A stretch of DNA of 64,000 bases from Bacillota bacterium (GTDB lineage Bacteria; Bacillota; SHA-98; UBA4971). Position numbers and translations under genes: made by a program. The notes under the pieces are model-generated. The model was not told where the DNA came from and made no database searches. It saw only the letters and a program-made list of their open reading frames with translations. How positions within the stretch are numbered: the first letter of the stretch is position 1; every line of letters starts with the position of its first letter. Shown in pieces: positions 18,778 through 27,176 of the stretch. Where the stretch lies: the NCBI GenBank assembly GCA_024653485.1, contig JANLFY010000001.1, forward strand, positions 309,060 through 373,059, in the 5' to 3' direction.

Positions 18778-18836
18778 CGTTCCTTCGCACTAGCATTGAC
18801 TAGATACTGACGAGAAGATTGACAGGAGGGATAGAC

Positions 18837-19838
18837 ATGGCTTCCAGGAGATCGAACACATCGCGAGTGGTCCTGCTCGTTGGGGTCATCGTGGTACTTG
18901 CAGCCGTGCTATTGGTCGTGAACATCATTCAGAAGAGGTCCAGTGTGACGACTATCGGAATCATGCAGATCATAGAGCATCCCGCCCTCGACGCGGCCAA
19001 GAAAGGGTTCATTGACGGCCTTGCGGAGGAGGGTCTCGTGGAGGGCGACGATCTCAAGTTCGAATCCCAGAGCGCCCAGGGCGACATGGCAACCGCACAA
19101 TCCATAGCGCAGAAATTCGTGAGCGAGAAAGTGGACATGATCTTGGCGATCGCTACGCCGACTGCCCAGGCCGCGGCCAAGGCGACGACGGAGATTCCCA
19201 TACTCATCACCGCAGTGACGGATCCTGTCGCTGCCGAGCTCGTGGAGGCCATCGACCGTCCGGGCACGAACGTCACGGGCACCTCGGACCTCACGCCGGT
19301 TGCGAAGCAACTGGAGTTGCTGAAGCAGCTGGTGCCGGCCGCCCAGAGGGTGGGCATCGTCTACAACGCCGGCGAGACGAACTCAGTGGTTCAGGTGGAC
19401 TTGGCGAAACAAGCTGCGTCGAGTCTGGGGATCGAGATCGTGGAGGCGACTGCGAGCTCAACGAGCGGAGTATATGAGGCGGCTCAGTCTCTTGTTGGCA
19501 GGGTTGACGCCATCTACGTGCCGACCGACAACACGGTCGTATCGGCGCTGGAGTCCGTGATCAAAGTTGCGGAGGAGCGAGCGATACCGCTCATCGTGGG
19601 AGAGGAAGACGGCGTGAGGCGGGGCGCCCTTGCGACGGTCGGCATAGACTACTACGCGCTAGGGAAGCAGACCGCGAAGATGGCGGTGAAAGTTCTCAAA
19701 GAGGGGGCCAAACCCTCTGAGATGCCCATCGAGTACCAGGAAGACGTGCGGCTGGTCGTGAACCTCAAGGCCGCCGAGAAGATGGGCGTCACGGTTCCCG
19801 AGACTCTGATACAACAGGCTTATGAGGTGATACGGTAG
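18837..19838 (+). CDS. ABC transporter substrate-binding protein (ABC_sub_bind/TrpX-like)
   Basis: A 333-residue binding protein of the PF04392 type. After SRRSNTSR comes a single hydrophobic helix of about 20 residues (VVLLVGVIVVLAAVLLVV), then the periplasmic-binding-type body VTTIGIMQIIEHPALDAAKKGF. NVTGTSDLTPVAKQLELLKQ is a family hallmark. No lipobox cysteine is present, so the helix probably remains as a membrane anchor. The ATG at 18837 follows AGGAGGG at a good distance; a further six codons upstream are not needed. The permease starts inside its stop codon. Relatives transport tryptophan or tyrosine, but substrates differ and none is certain here. Confidence 0.9.
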   Translation: MASRRSNTSRVVLLVGVIVVLAAVLLVVNIIQKRSSVTTIGIMQIIEHPALDAAKKGFIDGLAEEGLVEGDDLKFESQSAQGDMATAQSIAQKFVSEKVDMILAIATPTAQAAAKATTEIPILITAVTDPVAAELVEAIDRPGTNVTGTSDLTPVAKQLELLKQLVPAAQRVGIVYNAGETNSVVQVDLAKQAASSLGIEIVEATASSTSGVYEAAQSLVGRVDAIYVPTDNTVVSALESVIKVAEERAIPLIVGEEDGVRRGALATVGIDYYALGKQTAKMAVKVLKEGAKPSEMPIEYQEDVRLVVNLKAAEKMGVTVPETLIQQAYEVIR

Positions 19839-20779
19839 TGTTGTCCCTTGGCGCACTCAGTGGAGCCCTGGAACAGGGATTGGTATACGCGGTGATGGCT
19901 CTTGGGGTATACATAACGTTTCGGGTCCTCAACTTCCCAGACCTCACCGTTGACGGGAGTTTCCCGCTGGGTGCGGCTGTTGCTGCGAAGTTGATATCCA
20001 CCGGGGTCGACCCGGTCCTCGCGACCGCGGTGGCCCCGGTCCTCGGCTTCGTTGCGGGAACGACGACAGGGGTTCTCAACACGAAGCTGAGGATCTCTGG
20101 GCTTCTTGCCGGAATACTCACCATGACCGCTCTTTACTCGGTGAATCTGCGCATAATGGGGAGAGCGAACATCCCGCTCTTGCGCAGTGCCACCGTGCTG
20201 ACGACCTTGCACGGCCTCGGAGTTCCCGGCTCCGTCGCAGCGCTGCTCCTCTTCCTGGTAGCGGCGGTAGTGGTCAAGGTGGTGCTGGATGTCTTTCTTC
20301 GTACCGAATTCGGCCTCGCTCTGCGTGCGACCGGGGACAACGAGGTCATGATTCGTAGCCTCGGAGTGAACACCGACTCCATGAAGATCATAGGCCTGGG
20401 CCTGTCCAACGCGCTAGTTGCACTTTCAGGGGCTATGGTCGCTCAGTACCAGGGCTTCGCTGATATCGGCATGGGAATCGGAATGGTGGTCGCGGGGCTT
20501 GCGTCCGTAATCGTCGGTGGGGCTGTCATTGCCCCCGCGACCATCGGCCTCGCCACGTTCAGCGTGGTGGCAGGGTCGGTGGTGTACAGGTTCGCCGTGT
20601 TCGTGGCCCTCCGGATGGGTTTCGCCCCGACCGACCTGAAGATCGTGACAGCCGTCCTCGTCGTGATAGCTCTGTCCGCGCCCGCTATCAGGTCGAGCCT
20701 AGGTATGGAAAGGAGGCGGGCTCTGACTCATGGTAAAGTTGACGCACCTTCGCAAAACGTTCCTGCCAGGAACGACTAA
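19838..20779 (+). CDS. ABC transporter permease (BPD_transp_2, TrpY-like)
   Basis: A 313-residue integral membrane protein with eight or more hydrophobic segments. It carries the signature FRVLNFPDLTVDGSFPLGAA near the N-terminus and GDNEVMIRSLGVNTDSMKII in the coupling region. Both are typical of the LivH-like permease that pairs with ABC_sub_bind proteins. The GTG at 19838 overlaps the last base of the binding-protein stop codon. It ends 50 nt inside the following ATPase gene. Confidence 0.9.
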   Translation: MLSLGALSGALEQGLVYAVMALGVYITFRVLNFPDLTVDGSFPLGAAVAAKLISTGVDPVLATAVAPVLGFVAGTTTGVLNTKLRISGLLAGILTMTALYSVNLRIMGRANIPLLRSATVLTTLHGLGVPGSVAALLLFLVAAVVVKVVLDVFLRTEFGLALRATGDNEVMIRSLGVNTDSMKIIGLGLSNALVALSGAMVAQYQGFADIGMGIGMVVAGLASVIVGGAVIAPATIGLATFSVVAGSVVYRFAVFVALRMGFAPTDLKIVTAVLVVIALSAPAIRSSLGMERRRALTHGKVDAPSQNVPARND

Positions 20780-21527
20780 CGGCAGGATGGCGCTTCGCGA
20801 CGTATCTCTGGAGCTTGCCCCCGGAGACTTCGTTACCATAATAGGCAGCAACGGAGCGGGGAAGTCCACGCTGCTGAACGCGGTGGCGGGAGTCTTCCCA
20901 GTGGACGAGGGCACCATCGTCATAGACGGCCAGGATGTCACGGTTCTTCCGGAACACGAACGTGCTCCCATCATAGGGCGAGTCTTCCAGGATCCGATGC
21001 AGGGGACGGCAGGCTCAATGTCCATCGAGGAGAACCTCTCGATGGCCGCGAAAAGGGGCGAGCGGAGGCGCCTTCGGAGGGGGGTCACGCAGAAGGATCG
21101 CGAATCCTTCAAGGAGTATCTCTCCCTCCTTGGCCTGGGATTGGAGAACAGGCTTTCCGATCCTGTGAGGTTGCTCTCAGGCGGCCAGCGCCAAGCCCTT
21201 GCCCTCTTGATGGCCACGATAAGGGAGCCGAAGCTCTTGCTCCTCGATGAGCATGCCGCAGCCCTGGATCCGAGAACGGCCCAGGACATCCTTGCCCTCA
21301 CAGACCGGCTCGTGAGGCGCCACGGGCTCACGGTGATGATGGTCACGCACAACCTCCGCCACGCGCTGGCGTATGGGAATCGCACCATCATGATGCACGA
21401 AGGCGAGATAGTGCTCGACGTAGGCGGGCCGGAGAGGTCGGTCATGACCGTGGCCGACCTTCTGGAGCGGTTCCACGCCACCCGTGGCGAGAGACTGCTT
21501 GACGACAGGATACTCCTCGAGGTGTAG
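20730..21527 (+). CDS. ABC transporter ATPase (TrpZ-like)
   Basis: A 265-residue ATPase with Walker A GSNGAGKST, signature LSGGQRQALAL, Walker B LLLLDEHAAALDP and H-loop MVTHNLRHAL. The DEHAAALDP form of Walker B is characteristic of the TrpZ-like subgroup that serves ABC_sub_bind systems. It overlaps the permease gene by 50 nt, and GGAGGCGGG upstream supports the ATG at 20730. The last codons and stop are duplicated in tandem immediately after the gene (see repeat at 21514). Confidence 0.92.
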   Translation: MVKLTHLRKTFLPGTTNGRMALRDVSLELAPGDFVTIIGSNGAGKSTLLNAVAGVFPVDEGTIVIDGQDVTVLPEHERAPIIGRVFQDPMQGTAGSMSIEENLSMAAKRGERRRLRRGVTQKDRESFKEYLSLLGLGLENRLSDPVRLLSGGQRQALALLMATIREPKLLLLDEHAAALDPRTAQDILALTDRLVRRHGLTVMMVTHNLRHALAYGNRTIMMHEGEIVLDVGGPERSVMTVADLLERFHATRGERLLDDRILLEV

Positions 21528-21541
21528 TCCTCGAGGTGTAG
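21514..21541. repeat. 14-nt tandem duplication spanning a stop codon
   Basis: TCCTCGAGGTGTAG occurs twice head to tail. The first copy contains the last four codons and stop of the ATPase gene; the second lies just outside it. Confidence 0.9.
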
Positions 21542-21580
21542 TCAGGTAGTCCGGGCTCGAAGCGCAGGCGCACGGAAACC

Positions 21581-21606
21581 GCACCAGGGCTTTGCACCAG
21601 GGCTTT
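21581..21606. repeat. 13-nt tandem duplication
   Basis: GCACCAGGGCTTT is repeated exactly twice in the convergent gap after the TrpZ-like gene. Confidence 0.9.
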
Positions 21607-21659
21607 GCTGGAGTCGGGGTGCATTCGTGGCCATGCACTATGACGACCCGAGACAGGAA

Positions 21660-21695
21660 CTGAGGTCCGGCGCGGTGGATGGCGCCGGACCTCAG
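21660..21695. terminator. Bidirectional hairpin between convergent genes
   Basis: A perfect 14-bp stem (21660-21673 pairing with 21682-21695, arm CTGAGGTCCGGCGC) with an 8-nt loop sits between the plus-strand ABC operon and the minus-strand ligase gene. No T-run follows on either side. The position and symmetry suggest it ends or protects transcripts from both directions. Confidence 0.8.
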
Positions 21696-21749
21696 ACAGT
21701 CCTCGTCCGATGTGCCGCCATTGCTTTGGCGACCCTCGAGCCGGCCTTC

Positions 21750-22802
21750 TCAGGACCGGGCCAGAGCGGAGCGGGAACGCCGCGTGACGGCCTCCTGCGC
21801 CGCCTTGCGCGCCCGGAGATTCACCCTCGTCGCCGCGGTCTCGAGGATCCTTCTCACCAGGTCCTCAAAGGATACCCCGCCCGCCATCGCGACTATCGGG
21901 AAGAGGCTCACCGTCGAAAGGCCTGGCAGCGGATTGATCTCCAGGAAGTGCGGGTTGCCTGCGCCATCCAGTCGCACGTCGACGCGTGCGAGATCTCTGC
22001 ATTCCAGCACCCGGAAAGACCTTATGGCCACATCGAGGATCCTGCCCGCCAATTCGTCGGAGATGGGCGCGGGACACAGGAACTTCTCGAGGTTGTTGTG
22101 CTTCGTGTCATAGCAGTACACGAACGACTCGGGTTCGATCTCCAAAGAAGGTCTCACTTCCATGATGGGGAACGTCTCGAGTTGACGATTGCCCAGTATG
22201 CCCACGGTGAACTCGCGCCCTGGAAGGAACTCTTCCACGAGAGCTGGTTGCCGGTAGGTTCCGGTTATCCAGTTCACCATGTCCACAAGCTCTTCTCTGG
22301 TGTTGACCTTGGACGAGTGCCTCACGCCTTTGCTGGAACCTTCGTAGGCCGGTTTCACGAAGAGAGGGAATTCCTCGTCGACGTATTCGGGCAGATCCGC
22401 GGCTGATTCGATCTTGACCGCCTTGGGCGTCGGAACTCCGTAAGATGAAACGATGGCCTTTGTCACGGCCTTGTCGAGGCACACCGCGAGCGTGAGCGGG
22501 TCTGATCCGGTATACGGAATTCCGAGCGATTCCAGTATCGCCGGGACGATGGCTTCACGACACCTGCCATCCCATCCTTCGGCGATGTTGAAGACGATGT
22601 CGACATGGTCACGCTGCAACTTGGAAAGAAGCCCCGGACCGTACGGCATCATCACGACGCGGTGCCCCGCGGCCCGAAGGGCCTTTGCTATTCGGTCTAC
22701 CGTTGCCTGTTCCTCAAACTCGGCGTCAGCGTCTTCGACCAATATCTCGGACCTGGGACAATCCTTCTTGAGGTTGTAGGCAAGACCTACCACAAATCCC
22801 AT
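21750..22802 (-). CDS. D-alanine-D-alanine ligase family ATP-grasp protein
   Basis: A 350-residue ATP-grasp ligase. ATP-grasp landmarks are FNIAEGWDGRCREA (Ddl-like substrate and nucleotide region), PLFVKPAYEGSSKGV (glycine-rich grasp), PALVEEFLPGREFTVG and DVRLDGAGNPHFLEINPLPG (Mg-binding Glu/Asn). It resembles the Ddl-like group that often lies beside unrelated metabolic genes and not in the mur cluster, so the product could be D-Ala-D-Ala or another dipeptide-like amide. The ATG at 22802 has GGGGG six bases upstream; an ATG two codons earlier is too close to it. The C-terminal 30 residues are Arg/Ala-rich and unconserved. Confidence 0.88.
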   Translation of the reverse strand: MGFVVGLAYNLKKDCPRSEILVEDADAEFEEQATVDRIAKALRAAGHRVVMMPYGPGLLSKLQRDHVDIVFNIAEGWDGRCREAIVPAILESLGIPYTGSDPLTLAVCLDKAVTKAIVSSYGVPTPKAVKIESAADLPEYVDEEFPLFVKPAYEGSSKGVRHSSKVNTREELVDMVNWITGTYRQPALVEEFLPGREFTVGILGNRQLETFPIMEVRPSLEIEPESFVYCYDTKHNNLEKFLCPAPISDELAGRILDVAIRSFRVLECRDLARVDVRLDGAGNPHFLEINPLPGLSTVSLFPIVAMAGGVSFEDLVRRILETAATRVNLRARKAAQEAVTRRSRSALARS

Positions 22803-23116
22803 GGTCATCCCCCACTACTTGACGGCATTTCTTAAGTCGGCAATATCAGGCTTTTTCGCGCAAGCGGGTCACAACCCGCCTCCGGTAGACCAGGGCTTTC
22901 TACCACCCTGTTTGGCTCCTTGCGTCGCCTCCCAGGCCCCATGACCACCTCCGCGGCGCGCGTCCCCAGGGCGCCTGTGTTTTCAGTAGTTGAGTCTATA
23001 CCCGGCCGAAAACGTTGTCTAGCGCCCAATAGTGCCAGTTTTGGAGCCTTTGGACTGGAAACAGCTCTGGCAGCGATTGGGGATTCCTGAGCTTTGCATG
23101 AGGCTTTAGTTTCCCC
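22803..23116. other. Intergenic region between two minus-strand genes
   Basis: These 314 bases contain no supported gene. The only local structure seen is a small perfect hairpin GCGGGT-CACA-ACCCGC near 22864-22879. No convincing promoter, riboswitch or T-tract terminator could be recognised on either strand. Confidence 0.5.
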
Positions 23117-24349
23117 TCAGAACCCCTCGGGCTTGTGCAGGGAAGGACCAGCGAATTCACCCCTTAGGATGACTTCGAGGACAACATCCCTCACGATTCG
23201 CAGGCTATGGGGACTGCACTTGTCTGCCGTATCGAGGGTCGTATGCCAGTACGGGTAGTCGAAGTCGATGATGTCGATGGAGGGGATTCCTCTCTCAATG
23301 AAAGGGATGTGGTCGTCGAGGATGTAGAGGCCAAGCTCCCTGTGGAAGGTCTGCCCGTGTCCCAAGCGTTCCGCCGCCGACCACACCGTGTCCACCAGAT
23401 CTGGTGAGCTCAAGAGCGAATACCTCTCGACATAGATGTCGAGGTCCTCGTCTCCGATCATGTCAAGGAGCAACACGCACATCACGTCAGACGGGTTTGT
23501 TGTTTCGGCATACCGCCTCGACCCCAGAAACATCCAATCCGTCGATGCGCCGAAGTCCTCGCCGTCGAAGAACGCCAACATGACCGGAACGGGTGGCCTT
23601 CTATATGCGAGCATACGGGCGATCTCGAGAAGCACGGCCACTCCGGAGGCTCCGTCGTTCGCCCCCAGTATCGGGCTTGATCTTAGTTCTGGCACCGGGT
23701 CGCATTCCGCGCGAGGTCGAGTATCGAAGTGCGCCCCGAGGAGGATGAAGGGTCTCTCCCTGCCGTCCGACGCCTTGAAGAGCGCGGAGACGTTCGTCAT
23801 GGAATACTTCGCGCCTTCGTGCGCTACTTCGAAGGGCTGGACCTGGACATCGTCTGCGGACTTGACGAGTTCGGACACGAGGAAGTCTACGAGCTCTCGG
23901 TGGCCCGTCGACCCGGGGTTCCTCGGACCCAGGCGTGTCTGGAACTCTAGGTAGTGCCATGCATCCTCGACCATGTCGCCCGCATGGTCGCCCGCGGAGC
24001 CGTCGAACGTGCCTGGGGAGGCCATCTTGACACTGCTCTCAGCCGTTGGGCTGGCCAGGCGGTCCTCTATGGAAGCGTAAAGGATGCTGTCAATGGAAGT
24101 GCCTAGAACGCTGCCGCCGCGCGCGAGTTCCTGCGCGACGCAACGCTCTTGTGTTCCGACGCACGTGGCGGCTGTGATTGTGCGGCCGCACGCCGTGCTT
24201 AATAGCAGTACACCCACTCCCGCACCCAACTTGTGGAGAACGTTCTGCGCCAGACCGTTGCGTCGAGATGGAGTGCTTTCCGCGAGACTCACCCCTCTTC
24301 TGATGCGCCACGAAATGACCGAGTGCCTCCCCCACTCATGATAGCGCAT
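23117..24349 (-). CDS. M28 family zinc peptidase, glutaminyl-cyclase-like, exported
   Basis: About 410 residues. An N-terminal basic/hydrophobic segment (LGAGVGVLLLSTACGRT) acts as an export signal or anchor. The M28 catalytic domain from about residue 130 has the ligands AHFDTRP, GANDGASG, FFDGEDFG, DMIGDED and WHTTLDT. The pattern is close to bacterial glutaminyl-peptide cyclotransferases and aminopeptidases of the family. STAC resembles but does not fit a lipobox because Ser occupies the -3 position. The start is uncertain: 24349 is the first ATG, but no good Shine-Dalgarno precedes it; TTG at 24367 and GTG at 24292 are alternatives. It likely acts outside the membrane on peptides. Confidence 0.85.
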   Translation of the reverse strand: MRYHEWGRHSVISWRIRRGVSLAESTPSRRNGLAQNVLHKLGAGVGVLLLSTACGRTITAATCVGTQERCVAQELARGGSVLGTSIDSILYASIEDRLASPTAESSVKMASPGTFDGSAGDHAGDMVEDAWHYLEFQTRLGPRNPGSTGHRELVDFLVSELVKSADDVQVQPFEVAHEGAKYSMTNVSALFKASDGRERPFILLGAHFDTRPRAECDPVPELRSSPILGANDGASGVAVLLEIARMLAYRRPPVPVMLAFFDGEDFGASTDWMFLGSRRYAETTNPSDVMCVLLLDMIGDEDLDIYVERYSLLSSPDLVDTVWSAAERLGHGQTFHRELGLYILDDHIPFIERGIPSIDIIDFDYPYWHTTLDTADKCSPHSLRIVRDVVLEVILRGEFAGPSLHKPEGF

Positions 24350-24552
24350 TCCATGAGGGTCGTTCAACGATTCCGGGTTCCCAGGGTGTCGGGACTTTCG
24401 TGGCTCGCGTTTCCCCCGTTACTAGGGTTTTTCGACACGGGCAGAGGACTTTGGCTTCTTGGGGGAGAATAATACCACCATCGCGCGACGGGACGCGCGC
24501 CCGACGGGGCACGCTTGTGTGCCTGGCTGTGGGTTCTGAGGGGCGATGTGAA

Positions 24553-25044
24553 GTGAGACAGCACGTCCAGCAGGGGCGATCGCGGGTGATCAGAGGGATC
24601 GTGCGCGGCGCCTTGGTTGCCGCAGCATATGTAGCGGTTTCGTATGCGCTGGCGCCCATCAGCTTCGGACCGCTCCAGTTCAGGCTGGCAGAGGCGCTCG
24701 CGCTCCTGCCGATCGCCTTTCCCGAGGCTGTTGCCGGGCTGTTCGTGGGATGCCTCGTCACCAACCTCATCGGGCCTTATGGTCTACCCGACATAGTGTT
24801 CGGGAGCCTCATCACCCTTGTAGCAGCGGCAATCACACGGGCGTTCCGTCATAGTCCCATCGCGTACCTCGCTCCCGTGGTGTTGAACGCGGTTCTCGTA
24901 AGCGCCTATCTCACCGTTCTGACGAAAGTCCCATATTGGATGCTCGTCCTCAGTATCGGGGCTTCTGAGGCGATCTCGGTGCTGGCCGTGGGCGTGCCGA
25001 TTCTGAGGTTCGTGAACCGCAGACTGCAAAGTGATGAGCGCTGA
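24553..25044 (+). CDS. queT: QueT family membrane protein (queuosine precursor ECF transporter S component)
   Basis: A 163-residue protein with about five membrane segments and the QueT signature ISFGPLQFRLAEALALLPI followed by GLFVGCLVTNLIGPYG. QueT is the substrate-binding subunit of an energy-coupling-factor transporter thought to import a queuosine precursor such as preQ0 or preQ1. The open frame runs 51 codons further upstream, but those are unlike the family and the GTG at 24553 has GAGGGG nine bases upstream. Searching the leader (24370-24552) by eye for a preQ1 riboswitch gave no match. No ecfA or ecfT lies next to it. Confidence 0.85.
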   Translation: MRQHVQQGRSRVIRGIVRGALVAAAYVAVSYALAPISFGPLQFRLAEALALLPIAFPEAVAGLFVGCLVTNLIGPYGLPDIVFGSLITLVAAAITRAFRHSPIAYLAPVVLNAVLVSAYLTVLTKVPYWMLVLSIGASEAISVLAVGVPILRFVNRRLQSDER

Positions 25045-25078
25045 TTGGAGCGCGATGAATAGGAAGGGGGTTTCACAC

Positions 25079-25264
25079 ATGCCTATCGTTCAGATCGAGC
25101 TGATTGAGGGGAGAACCGTCGAACAGAAAAGGGCGTTGGCAGAGAAGGTTACAAAGGCGATAGTGGAGGCTGTGGGCTGTCCTGAGAGTGCTGTGAGCAT
25201 CATCCTTCGGGACATGAAGAAGGAGAACTATGCTCAAGCAGGCAAGCTCTGGTGCGACAAGTGA
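25079..25264 (+). CDS. 4-oxalocrotonate tautomerase family protein
   Basis: A 61-residue protein beginning MPIVQIELIEGRTVEQKRAL. Proline 2, which becomes the N-terminal catalytic base after Met removal, is present, and so is the family pattern VTKAIVEAVGCPESAVSIIL. Members form small hexamers that shift double bonds in keto-enol substrates. The ATG at 25079 follows AGGAAGGGGG; the upstream open frame would bury the catalytic proline and is rejected. It sits 34 bp after queT, with a flavin reductase gene following. Its metabolic substrate here is unknown. Confidence 0.93.
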   Translation: MPIVQIELIEGRTVEQKRALAEKVTKAIVEAVGCPESAVSIILRDMKKENYAQAGKLWCDK

Positions 25265-25299
25265 GATCGGCATGAGTCGAAAGAGGTGAATGCCAAGCC

Positions 25300-25890
25300 A
25301 TGCGCAAGACGCGGGCCAAGTTGAGGAATTACCTGTACCCTATACCAGCAGTCATGGTGAGCTGCACGAGTCGGTCCGGGCGGCCGAACATAATCACCTT
25401 GGCCTGGACGGGCGTCGCTTGCGGGACTCCTCCCATGGTGTCCATAGCGGTGAACCTCTCCAGGTACTCTCATGGGATAATCAAGGAGACCGGTGCCTTC
25501 TGCGTGAACGTCCCGGGCGAAGACTTGCTTCGTGCCACGGACTATTGTGGGAACGTGTCCGGGCGTGACGTTGACAAGTTCGCCGCGCTTGGTCTTACGG
25601 CGGTGGCGGGCGAGGAGGTGGCGTGCCACTACATCGCGGAGTGCCCGATAAGCATGGAGTGTGCCGTGCGTCACCAAGTCGTGCTCGGATCACACGAGCT
25701 GTTCGTGGGCGAGGTCGTAGCTGTCCATGCCATCGAAGGGGTGCTCACGCCCGAGGGACGCATCGACGTGTCGGCGATGAAGCCTTTCGCGTACGTTAGC
25801 CCTGACTACTACCGCCTGGGGGATTGGGTAGGGCGGTATGGGTACGCTGTGGAGGGCGGCAGGGAAGAAGGCTCTTCGAGGAAGGTGTAA
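25300..25890 (+). CDS. Flavin reductase-like, FMN-binding split-barrel protein
   Basis: A 196-residue protein of the flavin-reductase/FlaRed family. LYPIPAVMVSCTSRSGRPNI starts the FMN-binding barrel, then ITLAWTGVACGTPPMVSIAV and FCVNVPGEDL. HELFVGEVVAVHA is the typical later strand. Such proteins bind FMN and act as NAD(P)H:flavin oxidoreductases or, in anaerobes, as flavoredoxin-like electron carriers. AGAGGTGA stands upstream of the ATG at slightly long spacing. It forms a short run with the tautomerase. The C-terminal 15 residues are charged and unconserved. Confidence 0.88.
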   Translation: MRKTRAKLRNYLYPIPAVMVSCTSRSGRPNIITLAWTGVACGTPPMVSIAVNLSRYSHGIIKETGAFCVNVPGEDLLRATDYCGNVSGRDVDKFAALGLTAVAGEEVACHYIAECPISMECAVRHQVVLGSHELFVGEVVAVHAIEGVLTPEGRIDVSAMKPFAYVSPDYYRLGDWVGRYGYAVEGGREEGSSRKV

Positions 25891-25972
25891 AGACGGGAAT
25901 TCGGAAGCGAGAGAGGAGGGGCGTCACCACGGGGCGCCGCGCAGGCGGCGTGGGTGCGTGGTGGCATCATGG

Positions 25973-27166
25973 GTGAAGCTGGCCCGTAGAACGACCAGAG
26001 TGAGCCCTTCGAAGACATTCGGCGTGGATGCCCTCGTCCGTGAGATGCGCAGCCAAGGGGCGGACATCGTCAACTTCAGCCTTGGAGAGCCTGACTTCGA
26101 CACGCCCGGCCACATCAAGGACGCAGCCGTGGAAGCGATCAAGGCCGGATTCACCAAGTACACGCCGACCGCCGGCATCCTTGAGCTGCGCTCGGCCATC
26201 TGCGAAAAGCTGCGGGCCGAGAACGGGCTCGATTACGGTCCCCAAGAAGTGCTCGTTTCGTGCGGGGCGAAGCACTCCATATTCAACGCGGTGTTTGCGC
26301 TGTGCGATGAGGGCGATGAGGTCATAGTCCCGAGCCCGTACTGGGTCTCATATCCTGAGATGGTGTACCTTGCAGGCGGCGACCCGGTCTTCGTCGAGGG
26401 CGACATGGAGCGCGGGTTCAAAGTGAGCGCGTCCGCGATAGAGCGCGCCATAGGGTCAAGGACGCGTGCCATCATCCTGAACAGCCCCTGCAACCCCACG
26501 GGGTCGGTATACTCCCGCGAGGAGCTTGGCGAGATCGCCGACGTGGCGGTGGCACACGGTGTGGCCGTTATATCCGATGAGATATATGAGAGGCTCACGT
26601 ACGGCGAGGCAGAGCATGTCAGCATAGCCTCGCTTGGCTCCCAGATCAAGGACCTCACAATAGTCGTGAACGGAGTGTCGAAGACTCATGCGATGACGGG
26701 CTGGCGGATCGGGTACGCGGCCGGACCGAGAGAGCTGATACGCGCCATGGAGACGATTCAGGGACACGTGACCTCCAACCCCACATCGATCTCGCAAAAG
26801 GCGGCCATTGCAGGGCTTACGGGCGACAAGGGCCCGGTGGAGAACATGCGCGACGAGTTCGCGAAGAGGCGGGACTACATGGTGCGAAGGCTGAACGGGA
26901 TGCAGGGTGTAGTGTGCCCGGTCCCTGAAGGAGCGTTCTATGCGTTCCCCGATGTGTCCCACTACTTCGGGAGCAAGCTCGGCGGTGTGGAGATTACGGA
27001 CTCCACTTCGTTTGCCGAAGCGCTCCTTCGCCACGCCCACGTGGCGGTCGTGCCCGGCGTAGCGTTCGGAAACGATGGCTGCGTACGCCTGTCTTACGCA
27101 ACTTCAATGGAGCGGATCGCGGAAGGCCTTGATAGGATGGAGGAAGCTCTCGCCCGAGCGCGCTGA
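25973..27166 (+). CDS. Class I PLP-dependent aminotransferase (aspartate aminotransferase type)
   Basis: A fold-type I aminotransferase of about 397 residues. The PLP lysine is in GVSKTHAMTGWRIGY. NSPCNPTGSVYS and the N-terminal FSLGEPDFDTPGHI are typical of the Bacillota AspC/PatA (I-gamma) group that makes aspartate or related amino acids. The start is uncertain: GTG codons at 25958, 25961 and 25973 are all possible, and the last gives the usual MKLARRTTRVSPSKT-like opening. A strong GAGAGGAGGGG at 25908-25918 is too far from any of them. The TPR gene begins 10 bp after its stop. Confidence 0.9.
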   Translation: MKLARRTTRVSPSKTFGVDALVREMRSQGADIVNFSLGEPDFDTPGHIKDAAVEAIKAGFTKYTPTAGILELRSAICEKLRAENGLDYGPQEVLVSCGAKHSIFNAVFALCDEGDEVIVPSPYWVSYPEMVYLAGGDPVFVEGDMERGFKVSASAIERAIGSRTRAIILNSPCNPTGSVYSREELGEIADVAVAHGVAVISDEIYERLTYGEAEHVSIASLGSQIKDLTIVVNGVSKTHAMTGWRIGYAAGPRELIRAMETIQGHVTSNPTSISQKAAIAGLTGDKGPVENMRDEFAKRRDYMVRRLNGMQGVVCPVPEGAFYAFPDVSHYFGSKLGGVEITDSTSFAEALLRHAHVAVVPGVAFGNDGCVRLSYATSMERIAEGLDRMEEALARAR

Positions 27167-27176
27167 GCGACCAGGC

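Noticed and set aside
18737..18793. An 18-residue open frame (MDETDYPTWRPRDDVPSH) with GGAGGGTGG upstream, just before a TrpX-like gene; possible tryptophan leader peptide.
   Set aside because: It overlaps the end of the regulator gene, contains only one Trp and one Tyr, and no terminator/antiterminator pair was found after it.
24370..24552. Possible preQ1 riboswitch in the queT leader.
   Set aside because: Neither the preQ1-I nor the preQ1-II conserved core could be found by eye; only short GC hairpins are present.
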